From assembly GCA_004352715.1 (NCBI GenBank), contig SCFE01000080.1, positions 1,154,331 through 1,218,330 of the forward strand: a stretch of 64,000 nucleotides of DNA, in the 5' to 3' direction. The notes below the pieces were generated by a model. That model was not told the origin of the DNA. It did no database searches and worked only from the letters and a program-made list of their open reading frames with translations. Numbering within the stretch: position 1 is the first letter of the stretch; every line of letters begins with the position of its first letter. A program made the translations under genes and the position numbers. This DNA comes from Hofstenia miamia (Eukaryota > Xenacoelomorpha > Acoela). Shown piece by piece: positions 46,119 through 58,119 of the stretch.

Positions 46119-47406
46119 CATTATCTAAGTTTTCTATTTAATAGTGCTCAAGATTTTGAAGGAGTTCGATGCTTTTATGTTTTACAGTGTTAATTTACTA
46201 ATGCTACTTCCACACTGACCCAACCTAAACTGCAAAAAGGAGGCCCATTTGAGTCTAGACAAAATTTAAATTGCTGTACCGCTTCGCATTCTCATTGAAG
46301 CAAAAATGCTAACCGAATTCTTCTGACGAAGATAGTGCATCAAACGTGGAGCAATTCAAGTTTTTTTCCTAAAATTGTATTTATTTGGAAGTTATTGAAA
46401 ATTTTTATTTCTTGCAAAAAGTGTAATGATTTATGGGGTCTTACACAAATATATTGTTTATTTATACGAATGAGAGCTAGCTTTTTTTACGGAAGAGCAT
46501 AAATTTTTAGTTAGTTTTTCCAGAGGGGAGGGCGGCAGTCGTCTTCCTCTTAAAGCCACGCTTATTGACAATTTATTTAACTACGTGGAATTTGTAGTTG
46601 AAATATATTATGTTGAATATTTGAATTAGAATTGATATTGCAATGTTTTCACAGAAAACCTTTTTAGGATCTTTTACCTGAAACTTTTGTGAATTTATTT
46701 CAATATAATAATTGCAAATTTAAGATATCAATATCAAAACTACAAAGCTATTTGTAGTATACCATGGCTGTATGAAATATATGACATTTTCGGATTTCAA
46801 TGTAAAATAAAACTGTTTTGTAAATTTTGCTTAAAACAGCCCTATAGCAATTTAAAATATGAATGCGTTTTATTGAACATTAGTTTCTGACAAAAATGGG
46901 CACATTTTGTAAATCTGATTTTGTAACAAAATATCTTTAAATCGCTCATTTTGTGTAAGTATTTACGACAACATTTTGTGCGCTAATCAGCCATATAATT
47001 GTAACTGCATTATTAATAGAACTATCTTCTTAAAAAATTTCGTAATTTTTCAAACTGCTAAGCCTCCAACAGATAATGATAACGAATGTATTTTTCAATA
47101 GGAAATCTCTCCTAATTGTAATGTTACAGTAAACACGTTAGGAAGTGTGCATTGGCTAGGATATTCTGAGACGAACAAAGATTGCTGCTCGTAACGTTTG
47201 CCACTCCGAGAGATACAGCGCGTGTCAAGTTTTTATACATCCTGCGGTTTATGCATTAGTTAGTTGAAGTAAATGAATTGCCGTAGCTCTTATAACTCAT
47301 TTATGTAAACTTAAGTCTACCCATCAATATATTTGTGTGGATAAAAAGTTCAGCAACACTAAACAATAAACCTGCAACTGTTAAATGAACAAATTAACAA
47401 AAAAAT
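46119..47406. other. Non-coding DNA with a dispersed-repeat fragment
   Basis: 46360-46560 resembles 6553-6860. Nothing else is recognised. Confidence 0.4.
46360..46560 (+). repeat. Dispersed repeat related to 6553-6860
   Basis: Shares TTCCTAAAA, TATTTATTTGGAAGTTATT and AATGATTTATG blocks in the same order, strongly diverged. It ends near AAAGCCACGC, comparable to the GATCGTGGCT end of the other copy. Confidence 0.45.
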
Positions 47407-47528
47407 GAAAAAAAAATTTTGGCGCAGCGATATAAAGAAGCACTTTTTCCCACTAAGCCCAATTCTTTCTAAATTTTTACTAGCATTTGAATTTTGTACA
47501 AATGCATAGGAGGTGTGCCTTAATAGGC

Positions 47529-47593
<65 letters not shown>

Positions 47594-47712
47594 TATTAAG
47601 GCACACCTCCTATGCATTTGTACAAAATTCAAATGCTAGTAAAAATTTAGAAAGAATTGGGCTTAGTGGGAAAAAGTGCTTCTTTATATCGCTGCGCCAA
47701 AATTTTTTTTTC
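47407..47712. repeat. 306-bp palindrome with (AT)n centre
   Basis: The arms 47407-47529 and 47590-47712 are perfect inverted complements for about 123 bp (GGCGCAGCGATATAAAGAAG in the left arm, its complement in the right). The centre is an AT tract with one asymmetric G. A single N at 47713 follows the right arm directly, and another AT tract follows that. The perfect identity and the N at the edge suggest an assembly fold-back, though a real hairpin element is possible. Confidence 0.97.
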
Positions 47713-47713
47713 N

Positions 47714-47738
47714 TATATATATATATATATATATATAC
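47714..47738. repeat. (AT)n microsatellite after a single N
   Basis: TA tract directly after the N at 47713. Confidence 0.95.
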
Positions 47739-48289
47739 CTAAAAACAATTTAGACCCGTCATTTTAAATTTTGAGGTAAAAAGAATATTTTGAAAATGGA
47801 ATTTTTAGGTTAATCTAGTCAATTTTTTAAGGTCAAAGTTTGCTTTTTTTGAGGTATAAAAATTAAAGCCTTACTAATTACTTTTTATTAATGCCCGCCG
47901 TTATATATCGAACCGATAAAGCGGTATTTTGTGTGATACCTAACCGTGCCTACTCTCAAAATGTTCATACCGCCGGCCTTGGTTTTTTTTGCGATTCAAA
48001 CAGGTTGCAATTTTGGAAAAATCATCATTGATGAAATAGATTTTTCTTACTCATTCGGTGTCTAATCGTATTGAGCTTAAGCCACAAATGTTGGCGCTGC
48101 TTTAGATCTTAAGCAATTTGAAGGAGCACTAGGTCATTGTATAGTTCATGCGTTAGTGAAGTTGTGCTCAAAAACAAAGACCCTTCCTTAACGTTTCTTT
48201 TCTACTTAAAGAATTTGACTTTTACAGTAATTCGCAATAACACCCCTCCTTCAGGACCAATGATTTACCCCCCAATGGTCCTGTGGATA

Positions 48290-48840
48290 TCATCCTTTTA
48301 TACAAAAGCAGGCAAGAGTACTTTTTCGTGAATGTTGGAATACCACAGGGTACCAAGATATATACCTTATTAAAAAATGACGAATTCCACACCAAAATTG
48401 TTGATGACGCTATCGCTGAATCCCTAAAGTCAGACAACGTTGTTGAAACAGTCCATAGCTGGTGTAATGCCAACAATGCAATGATCAATATAAAAAACAA
48501 GAGTTAACAATTTCTTATCTTCATAATATCCTCCAAATTTTTCTTACCAAGCGGTTCAGTAAGTCGAGCTAATTGCTCAAGATGATAAGGCATATTAATT
48601 CAAAACAACCTAAAGTGGGACAATCATATAGATTATATAACACATGAAAAACAAAACGATCTGGCTCAATTATAACGAGGCAGTGATAAAATTCCAAATA
48701 ATGACGTTGTTAAGACCTGTCTTATCTACACGATTTAATCGGGCCAATTAAATCGTGTAGTTAGGACAAGCCTTTATAGATCAACACTTGAATAGGCTGC
48801 TCAAGTATTGCTCTGAAAATTTTATTTCGAAATTATGAAT
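48290..48840 (+). pseudogene. CR1/L2-like LINE reverse transcriptase remnant
   Basis: The frame from 48283 reads VGIPQGTKIYTLL (reverse-transcriptase motif B, about 48334-48372), then FHTKIVDDAIAES with VDD at 48400-48408 (catalytic motif C), then VHSWCNANNAMINIKNKS. The stretch normally between motifs B and C is deleted down to a few residues. After the stop at 48505, homologous sequence resumes in other frames: IQNNLKWDNHIDYIT at about 48598-48642, then KTCLIYTI and RSTLE further on. It is a dead, shifted fragment. The ORF at 48222-48500 on the other strand is its shadow. Confidence 0.8.
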
Positions 48841-50093
48841 ATGCAAATGCTATGTCACCTGCCAATTATGATTCACTGTATGAACGGCAGTAAATTTTAT
48901 GTGATCGCTACGGCTCCAGAAGCGACAAGAGTAACATCTACTGTACCACTGAAATAAAAAACAGTTATAACCACTATCAAACATGAACTGAGAAATTATA
49001 ATGAAACGAAAATACTAAAGAAAAGTCTTTTCTTTTCTCAAATTATGCAAGGGTTATAAAATATTATGGACGGCAAGATTTCTGTTTTATATTACAAAAC
49101 ATGATATTTATATTTTTGTATATTTATGCACTGTTGTTCAATCCATGTACTGCGAATGCAAATATGATTCTCTCTTTCCTCTCTAAATATCTGATCTCGT
49201 AAAATCCTTTGATTTTTGACAAGCTTTTATTCACTGCCACTTGTATCCATCTGCATCAGATCGTGCACAAAAAACTTTTTCGGATTTATCGCATGGTTTA
49301 ACTCATTCACTAGTCATTAAACTAAACATCCTTTACAATCTGTCACCACCTACACGAAATATTTTCACAAATTAAATGAAGTCAAACTTCAAGTATTTCC
49401 AGAGAAAAGAGAAGGAATTGTTAAAACTGCACAAGAAATGTATATAAATATTCACTTTTCTGTCAAATGTGCTACAATAGACACTTCTTTTTTTCTTTTA
49501 CAAATTGAAGACTTAATGCAATATACATACTAAGTTGCTATTATATTAACAAAAAACATTAGGTGAAATGAAGATACTACTAACTTATAACGCCTTAGGG
49601 TATACTTCTTCAATTTATTGAAAACGTAGTAGAAGCCATCATCTTTATAATGTTTGTTTTTTGGGGCAAGTCAGCTAAAGTTATTTTGGTCAAAGGCTCA
49701 TAAAAACCTACAAACCTAACTACTAACATTTGTAGCAAAGTTGGAAATTTTTTAGATTTAACTATCTAAACGTAGCAGTAAAATTTAATACATAAACTGA
49801 GGCCGCTCAAGCATAAATCCCCAATTGGGTATAAAGTCTGAAGTGATGATTTTGGTCTCCTTTCAACGAAATTTTAATTTTGGGAAATAATTATTCTGCA
49901 ATTTCAATGATTAAAATGAGGTAATTTTGTACATATTTGTTTAACAATAGATATTTGCAACATCTTTCGATTCCCATTTCTAACGTACATATCGTATCTA
50001 TTATAATCAGGAACGTGTACAGAACTATGTTTGGAGTGATCCAGGTTAAAATAAGATGCTAAGTGCATAATTTCTATATTGCTTTTTTATTTC

Positions 50094-50132
<39 letters not shown>

Positions 50133-50797
50133 CAAGATATTTTGTGAATACCTCCAGATAATAAAGAAAACACAAAACCCCAATTTAGGATGAATCCGTC
50201 TACTGTTGAGTTGTTTATAGAGATCGATTTTGCTATAAATAAATACTTAATAGTTGATACGTATTTCTCCATTATAAGTAGTTATAAGTGTAATTATCTT
50301 AGGAAACATTTTTTATAGTTGTTAATTCTCAAACATACAATATTAAACCTTTGATTTCGTTTCCTCTGTGTTTTCTTTCTTCATGAATTGTGTAATACAT
50401 GTCTATCGACTGTGAGACTATTAAATTATGCTTTGCATAAAAAAACTAATCTCAACTTCTTCACCGTTGGATAACGAATTACCTGAAGCCCTAACCCTAA
50501 CCCCACACCTCTCTATATGAGAATTTAAATTGCTTAGCGTACATGCTTAGTTTGAGAATCTTAGTAGTTAAGTCGATTACTAATGATGTAGGGATATACC
50601 AAAGCTTGTTATTCAATTCTAAGTATTAGGTACGTTTCTATTAGGTTCATCTATTTATCTTATTTCACAATAAGAACTACGCTTGTGTAGGTTTTGCAGA
50701 AATTGAGATGAAGAGTAAATATGTTTTTCAAAAAGGGGGGATTTGTAGCACTTTAATTATTACTAATTCATGTCTCTATATTAAAATTTGGTTATGG
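48841..50797. other. Non-coding AT-rich DNA
   Basis: No gene supported. (AT)n at 50097-50130. CCCTAACCCTAACCCC at about 50489-50504 is a short telomere-like word only. Confidence 0.45.
50097..50130. repeat. (AT)n microsatellite
   Basis: Uninterrupted AT tract. Confidence 0.95.
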
Positions 50798-50805
50798 GTT
50801 AACGT

Positions 50806-51124
50806 CAGACTTGTCAACGAGTCGAAATTTCTTGGCTCGGTTTGGTTCGACTCACCACATAAGATCTTTCAAGGCTCGTTTCAGCTCGATATTTTTTAAA
50901 AATATTGCGCGCTCAGAATTTTTTACAAAGCTCTCCTATTATTTAATAAACATTTCTAAAATAAGATTATAAGAAAAGCATATTGAATAAAAAAGTAAGA
51001 AAAATCTGCATAATCAAATTAACAAGCAGTACTATAAATTTGCTTTGCCTAAAAAATGCTAGTTTCGAGTTCGTCGTATATCCAATCCTCTGCTCAAGCT
51101 TGGCTCGACTCGTTGACAAGTCTG
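50806..51124 (-). mobile_element. 319-bp hAT-like MITE, family A copy 4, inverted
   Basis: CAGACTTGTCAACGAGTCGA at the left and CGACTCGTTGACAAGTCTG at the right, 18 bp of near-perfect inverted repeat. It is flanked by a perfect 8-bp duplication GTTAACGT (50798-50805 and 51125-51132). The interior is the reverse complement of 2573-2910. This is the copy with the most complete ends. Confidence 0.93.
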
Positions 51125-51132
51125 GTTAACGT

Positions 51133-51707
51133 TTAGTATACCAAATCAGCATTTTAAAAGTTAAACGATTTTAGATAATTTTCATTTCTAGATTTGTTGT
51201 TTTTATTGATTTCCCATGTGATGTTATATCATTTTCTTTCCAGTATTCTTATTAATCTTGTAATTTTTAGTTATATATTATATTAATTATATTAAAATTC
51301 TATTGGATTGCTTATTAAAATCTGCTGATATAAATTGATTTTTTAAATACTAACGGCAGCCCTGTCAACTGTCCTAATACTATTCATGGAAACTAATTAA
51401 CAGATTTTTACATTAACTTCTCATTAAAATGAGAAAAAAGTGAATATTAGAGTCTAGACATTTTTAGAAATTAAAATTCGATGAATGTCTAAGCTAATTT
51501 CCAACTATATAAAACTGCAATAAATGTTGATTCAAAACAAAATGTGATTTGTTGTAGCACAATTTAAGCAACAATCAATGTGCTTCAAATAAAATATACC
51601 AAAAATGGTCGTATAGCATTTTCCTTTCCCTACGCATGACTTTGACTCATCGAAGAAATAACAATTTGGTTTTAGTAAATGTTTGCTAAGGATATAATCT
51701 TAGTAGA
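51133..51707. other. Non-coding AT-rich DNA
   Basis: Nothing supported. Confidence 0.45.
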
Positions 51708-51709
51708 TA

Positions 51710-51885
51710 CAGTCAAATCTCGCTACTATATCATCCCGCTACTATGCCACTCTCGCTATTATGCCACTTTTCCACAGTCCCGACTACCATAAACCTGATG
51801 TTACAAACTCTCGTTACAAGGCACTCTCGCTATTATGCCACTTTCGCTCTGTCCTTACGGCTGGCATAGTGGTGAAGTGTGATTG
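51710..51885. mobile_element. 176-bp pogo/Tigger-like MITE
   Basis: Left CAGTCAAATCTCGCTACTAT and right end (inverted) CAATCACACTTCACCACTAT are imperfect inverted repeats, flanked by TA (51708-51709 and 51886-51887). The CAGT..AA.CTCG.TA.TA start is the pogo/Tigger style within Tc1/mariner. Words such as CTCGCTATTATGCCACTTT and GCTACTATGCCA recur several times inside, including near the middle. Confidence 0.75.
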
Positions 51886-51887
51886 TA

Positions 51888-52823
51888 TATGCAAGTTGTA
51901 AATTTAAAACATCGGGTGTTAAGCACTGTTTAGAACAGTTTTTTGAAATTTATTTCTTTCAAATTCATAATAAAATTTTAAGAAAGTTTAGAAAAAATTT
52001 TTTTATTTATTCATTCGTATTTTTCATAAACGAGTTTCTACCGAAAAACTAACGAACTTGCGTTTTTGTTAAAGTGCGCGAAACGCAAAATAAATGTTGA
52101 TAAGGTTATCTTCATTCAATATTTGCTACTATATGCGTTTTCAGTAAAATTTCAGTTCCTTGTTTTAAACATTTACCGTGTTTTTTGGAAAACACACTTT
52201 TTGCCAATCATGTGTATAATTGAAATGTTGAATTGGAAACATTGCTATTTGTTGATTTTTTGCCGCGCTTATTGAATTTTATTCAATCTAAATTTTAGAA
52301 TGCCAATTCTATTAATCTACATCTGCAAGGAAATGCAACAACAACTGTAGTCCAATTCCATGGGGAGCGTCTGCTGTTCTACATTTAATGTTATTGAAAA
52401 ACGGGAATTAAGTTTTTATTTTGGTTTGAACAGAATTATTGTGAGTTCGCTGTTGTGCACATAAATTTGGTGATTTTTTCTCTGTACATACTATTATTGC
52501 TGTTATATTTATTTAATCATCAGATTTGTTTTAGCAAATAATCACTTATCTCTCATTGAAAATGCAGCTACCCATTTGTCAAACTTCAATATAATTGTAA
52601 GTCACTCTTACTGTTCAGCAGAAAATTGTTTCGAAATTCAAAAAGTGAATTTGCAGCATGGATTTTTTACATTCTACCAATTCGCGTATATGTCACAGTT
52701 TAATTTTATTTTCATTTTCCATTGTAAACCAATAGTTTAGAAATTTAATTGCTTGCTCTTTGTAATTAGGTAATGCTTCATTTGTTTTGTATGAGTTTCA
52801 ATTTGAGTAAAAAAAGTTTTGAC
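51888..52823. other. Non-coding AT-rich DNA
   Basis: Open frame at 52066-52275 without recognisable product. Nothing else. Confidence 0.45.
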
Positions 52824-53070
52824 CCTTGTCAACGAGCCGAGCTTGAGCACTTCATTGGATATACGAGCCTTTTTAAGTACACTAATCATTTAGTTCTGTT
52901 TGTTAATCTGATTATGCAGATTTTTCTTATTTTTCCATTCAATATATTTTATTATCTTATTTTATAAGGTTTATTAAATAATAGAAGGAGCAATATATAA
53001 AAAACCTCTGAGAGCGCAATATTTCGAAAGAAATTATCGAGCTAAAACGAGTCTCATTGAAAGGTTCTAT
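52824..53070 (+). mobile_element. hAT-like MITE, family A copy 5, right end lost
   Basis: Begins CCCTTGTCAACGAGCCGAGC and is collinear with the family through TTATTAAATAATAGAAGGAG and AAACGAGTCTCATTGAAAGG. The last ~35 bp with the right terminus are missing and no target duplication can be seen. Confidence 0.8.
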
Positions 53071-53344
53071 GCAGTAAGAATGAATATTTTTGGTGCATTG
53101 TCCGAAGTTATTCATTGAATTTAAACGATTTAATTCAAATTGGCATTCAAGTTGACATTAATGCATAGAAATCTATTGTTGTAACGCTTCGTTCTATACC
53201 ATTTAAGGCAAGCTTGTATTTGCTTCTGAAACACTAACTTTATCAACTGAAACACCCTGTACAAAGGGGTGCTGTAATCTCACATCAGTAAACGGAAGGT
53301 ACTTCTTTAAATAATAAACATTTTCTTCTCTTTTATTTATTTGC

Positions 53345-53347
<3 letters not shown>

Positions 53348-53402
<55 letters not shown>
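53348..53402. repeat. (AT)n microsatellite
   Basis: AT tract with one TATTATAT phase break, about 55 bp. Confidence 0.95.
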
Positions 53403-53504
53403 TTTTCAACAAAATTTTTTATGTGTACTCCAGATTGGGTTATGCACGAACAATTGATTGTAGTGTGAACACTGATTTATTAAAATACTGTTTACAAAGC
53501 CCCG

Positions 53505-54052
53505 NNNNNNNNNNNNNNNNNNNNNNNNNNNNNNNNNNNNNNNNNNNNNNNNNNNNNNNNNNNNNNNNNNNNNNNNNNNNNNNNNNNNNNNNNNNNNNNN
53601 NNNNNNNNNNNNNNNNNNNNNNNNNNNNNNNNNNNNNNNNNNNNNNNNNNNNNNNNNNNNNNNNNNNNNNNNNNNNNNNNNNNNNNNNNNNNNNNNNNNN
53701 NNNNNNNNNNNNNNNNNNNNNNNNNNNNNNNNNNNNNNNNNNNNNNNNNNNNNNNNNNNNNNNNNNNNNNNNNNNNNNNNNNNNNNNNNNNNNNNNNNNN
53801 NNNNNNNNNNNNNNNNNNNNNNNNNNNNNNNNNNNNNNNNNNNNNNNNNNNNNNNNNNNNNNNNNNNNNNNNNNNNNNNNNNNNNNNNNNNNNNNNNNNN
53901 NNNNNNNNNNNNNNNNNNNNNNNNNNNNNNNNNNNNNNNNNNNNNNNNNNNNNNNNNNNNNNNNNNNNNNNNNNNNNNNNNNNNNNNNNNNNNNNNNNNN
54001 NNNNNNNNNNNNNNNNNNNNNNNNNNNNNNNNNNNNNNNNNNNNNNNNNNNN
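53505..54052. other. Assembly gap (548 N)
   Basis: N run that ends directly at an (AG)n tract. Long open frames spanning it are artefacts. Confidence 1.
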
Positions 54053-54086
<34 letters not shown>

Positions 54087-54094
54087 AGAGAGAG
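54053..54094. repeat. (AG)n microsatellite
   Basis: AG tract with a GGGGGG interruption, at the edge of the gap. Confidence 0.95.
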
Positions 54095-55200
54095 CAACAT
54101 TCTCGATTTGCAATTTGATCTTTTCTCTTCAATTTTTTGTTGTTGACGTTACGAAATTGAAACAGTAGAAGCCGCTGTTGTTATCAGAATTATCTATATT
54201 TAGTTTAAATTTACGAATTCTACTACAATGCTACTACACAACTTCAAATTCGTACTACTTAAAGCAGTGTTCAGTCAAAAGACATTGCTCCAATTTCAGT
54301 GCATTTTGTTAATGTTTTAACTACTAAGCTTCTTATTGGGGAAGTTGCCTTTATAATTATGGAGATTATTTTCTTTGTTTAATACTCTTCCAATAATAGT
54401 AGTCTTAATTTGGTTTCGATTTTAACAATGCCTGATGTAACTGAAAATCGTCAGTTCGCCAGTCATGGAAGCAACTTAATCTAAAATTTCCTAATATTTG
54501 TTGTGCATTAATTATCAATTAAAGTAGTAAACCAACGAAATCGCAGGATGTCTAATTACGAGGACGAGGATAATCTCCGATATCCAAATCTTCCTGTTTT
54601 AAATAAAATGTTAGAACATTTTTGCATGTTCTCATATAGAGGCGAGAGTTATGAATATACCATTGTAGAGAAGGTCAATAGATACTAGAAGAAAATTGAA
54701 GTATTGGTAACTCTATACATTTGATAATTTTGTGAGTAACACTTGACACTAAAATTATCAAATTATTCAGCATTTTTGGCTCTTGTTGTATTATTATTTT
54801 AGTTGATGGATTATGTAAAATATATATTTTAATTTGATATTCAACTTTGTTAATTTGATATTCAACTTTTTTAGTTTATAATTTATTTCAATTTGAGATT
54901 CAACTATTTTAATTTGAAAGTAAAAAGCTAGTTGTTTTCCATAGCATTGCATTTCGAATTCATTGTCAGTCGAGTACTTGCTAACTACTTTCTGCATGTG
55001 ATTCTCATATTTGTTCTGCTTTGATGTACATTTAAGATGTTTGCGTGAATGTTACGTTTACACTCAGTAAACATTCCAGTAGAACTTTTTAAATAGAGAA
55101 TATTCAATAAAATGTGTCCTAGCCCTTTAGACATCATTAAAACCCTTATCTGAATTCATCCCAAACAGAGTTTAGTCTTTTCCCCAATGGTTGGATTTTT
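54095..55200. other. Non-coding DNA with one small ORF
   Basis: At 54548-54688 (plus) an ATG opens a 46-codon frame, MSNYEDEDNLRYPNLPVLNK and onwards, with an acidic start. It is too short to assign. The rest is AT-rich and non-coding. Confidence 0.35.
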
Positions 55201-57944
55201 TTAAATCCTAGAACGTACAAGATCAATTGACCTCATAATGGTTAACAAAGCATCTTTATCGTAATTGGCTTATGGTTTGTTAGAATAACTAGATTTTTTA
55301 TGAAGTACTTTGAAGTTGATTATATTTATTGATATCAAATAGATCTAAAATAGATAGAAAACAAATAATATCTATATTATGAATTCATAATATATCGGTC
55401 TAAATAAGTTTAAAGAACATTTTATAATAAGCTTATGATAATAGTTTAGCCTGATTACTAGTTTTCTTGTTTTTTTTAGTAACTGAATTATTCATGTTGT
55501 CATAATTCTCTTTAAATAATTCAAATAACCATTCCGTATTTCGAGTATTAGGCGTATAATATAAGCACACTATATCATTATAAATAATACTATTACTACT
55601 AATGTACTATCATGACAATTTTTATACTTCAGGTAAAAAAATAATCACTACAGTCGGTACATTCCTACATCCCTTGCTTTGTAAAGTAATATTTTGTGTT
55701 ATGTTTAGTCATACATTTTTGAACATTATGGTTTACGTACAAGAAAAATCACTATTTTCCAAAATTTTTGTTCTTCAAAATGAACGGCGTTTTCATCACA
55801 AAAACTAGTCATTATTTTGTATGTAGCAGTTGATGCACAACCTCAAATCAGCAGTATGAGTATCACAAACCCACTTGGTACACATTTCAATTTCGTCCTA
55901 TTGTGCTTAGAAGTATCACAAAATTGACAATTGCTTCTTTTGTTCGCTATATCTGAAACAGGATGACACATTATTCCTGACATTTGCAATGCCCTTTCGG
56001 TTGTGGGATGAAGGATAGTCCCGCTAGCTCTTTTGGCGTTGAAAATCAGAAATCATTGTAAGATCATAGATAAAAGGAAATCTGGATAACGCTGGTTGGT
56101 TTGAAATATCCTTCCAAAGAATGTAAGCATTCAGAGCTTAAATATCAAGCACATTACAAAATACACCAAGGGGCCATCGGCGTGTACCAATCCTTGTTGT
56201 ATAGTGCCGCAGCATCTGATCTATTGCATCCACTCCTGCATTCAATTCATTTTGCTCAAGAATAATCAGTGGTTTTCTACATGATGAATCATCTACAGTA
56301 TCTGTTGCAAACTTGGACAAGTACTTCACACGACCTCGCACACTAGTTATTTCAGAAGGCAGTTCTCGCTTTTTTGCATCGTACAAAGCAAACTCATCTT
56401 ATCTTCTTTCAGCCTTCTGGCGAATGACAAAGAAGTAAAAAAATTGTCAGTGGCAATATTTCACCCACTTCCAGCGTACAGTTTCACAAGTGGCAGAACC
56501 ACATCTTCCCCTATAAGGCCCACACGGATTCGTTCTATCTCTTTTAACAGTAAGGCTCAATCTGAAAACATACCTGTGGATAGAATCAACTGCTATCCAA
56601 AATTGGATCCCGAATTTTCCCGCTTTATTAGGGATATATTGGATGATGCTGCATAGATTTCGCATAGCAAGAAGTTCATCTACTGTAATCGCTTCCGTCG
56701 GATAGTACAGTTTCGCGATGATAGATTGAAAGAGCATAAATAATTCATGTATGGGTGCGAATTTGTCTGTTCGAAAGCGAGCATTTAGTGTACTCTTATC
56801 GTCGAATCTCAAGAATCGAAATATAGCCTTGAAACATTGGAAGCAAGTATTTGCTGCAAATACAGGACGATGGTGAGTATTGTTCCAAAGATTTTGGGTC
56901 GGTTGCTTCTGACCTTGATATAAACCACGCAGAAAAAAAACCCATAAATGCTTTTGGTTCATCTATTGAAATGTCTTTGAAGCCTTCACTGAGAACATGA
57001 CGACCTTCGCTTTTAGTAGATATCATTATCAAGAATATTATCTGATGTGATTAACAGAAATGAATCTTCTAAGGATTGTATCATCTGTACTGCGTATCGT
57101 GTAGGTCCTCCCTTATGTCTAAGCACATCTTCAACCCTGTTACGTCCTTGAGAATTTCCAAGTCACAATGAAAACCATTCCTCACAATTTTTATCGATGT
57201 ACGTCGATCTTGTTTCGGAGGTATTATATACATGGTCATTGTCAGAAGTCTGTTTCATTAGTCACTATCAACTTGCAGTTGTTCACTATTGTATTCCTGA
57301 ACTGAGTCGCCATCACTTTCACTTTCATTGCTCAAACCATAGTCTTCGTCACTTCCAATATTACGGTAGCAGCCTTTTCAGCAGTGAAAGTCCGTTTCAT
57401 GTCAGAATCGAATGAGTGAATGACTTCGGTATGGAATAGTATATATAAAGAATAGAACAATATCATTCGCTATCTTCGCTTAGTCATAATTGTGTCTAAT
57501 AGAATCACATGATCAGTCAAGATCATGTGCTATGTTGTGACTCATGAGGTTTTTTATCAGCAAGACATCGACATGTTAGATTGATGAAATGAAAACAATT
57601 GCAGAATACTGCCAATCTTTATTACTTCTACAGTGTCATTGACACTTCATTCTATATTAAATTTCCATTTGCGTGTAGTAAGTCTTAAGGACTACACTTC
57701 CAAAATTACACTTTCATAGCACTTCAATGTTCATTTTCTAATGAGGTCAATTGATCTCATTGTACCTAAATGTAGTTATCCTATTATCTCAACAATTGAA
57801 AATCAGTTTCTCACAAGATTTTGTGAGACTGTTCTATCAGGGGAAATAAATAATCAAAGTCAAGGAGTCTGGTATAAATCCTGCGTTTATCATGGTCAAT
57901 GCAAATGAGGTCAGTTGACCTCATTGTACGCTCTAGGATTAAAT
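55201..57944 (-). mobile_element. piggyBac-type transposon, 2.74 kb, inactive
   Basis: The left end TTAAATCCTAGAACGTACAA and the right end TTGTACGCTCTAGGATTAAA are inverted repeats with TTAA or near-TTAA flanks, as piggyBac requires. The inner ends carry the palindromic word TGAGGTCAATTGACCTCA in several variants (about 55222-55240, 57743-57763, 57905-57924). The transposase remnant (55825-57420) lies between them on the minus strand. Confidence 0.85.
55825..57420 (-). pseudogene. piggyBac transposase (DDE_Tnp_1_7 family), broken
   Basis: A DDE-type transposase that would cut and paste at TTAA. Read on the minus strand: an acidic N-terminal region (NIGSDEDYGLSNESESDGDS, about 57230-57360), then EPKAFMGFFSAWFISRSEAT, then FKAIFRFLRFDDKSTLNARF and DKFAPIHELFMLF. 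The three catalytic aspartate motifs follow: EAITVDELLAMRN, TDNFFTSLSFARRL (about 56408-56450) and NAGVDAIDQMLRHY. The conserved QYIPNKAGKFGIQFWIAVDS lies between the first two. A degraded cysteine-rich tail (NCQFCDTSKHNRTKLKC) ends near 55840. Stops and frameshifts separate the pieces (for example between 56447 and 56400, and at about 57040-57060), so it is a pseudogene. Confidence 0.92.
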
Positions 57945-58119
57945 GCATTACTCTTATTTTATCCGCATTTGGATCACAAAATTAGTCGGTATTTGTAACT
58001 ATATGTGGATCTTTTTTATTTTCACCAGAACTGTTGTGGCTATTTTAGGACAAATTATTACACTTGTGATCTGGTAAAGGCCATTATTTAGTACAAAGAT
58101 TTTTTTCTATATCTATTAA

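Noticed and set aside
50489-50504. CCCTAACCCTAACCCC resembling telomere repeats
   Set aside because: Fewer than three units inside ordinary DNA; expected by chance and not a telomere.
53203-53412. Minus-strand ORF at 53203-53412
   Set aside because: Half of it is translated AT repeat; the remainder has no recognised domain and contains an ACACCCTGTAC word common at transposon ends.
57197-57415. Plus-strand ORF at 57197-57415
   Set aside because: Antisense of the acidic N-terminal part of the piggyBac transposase remnant.
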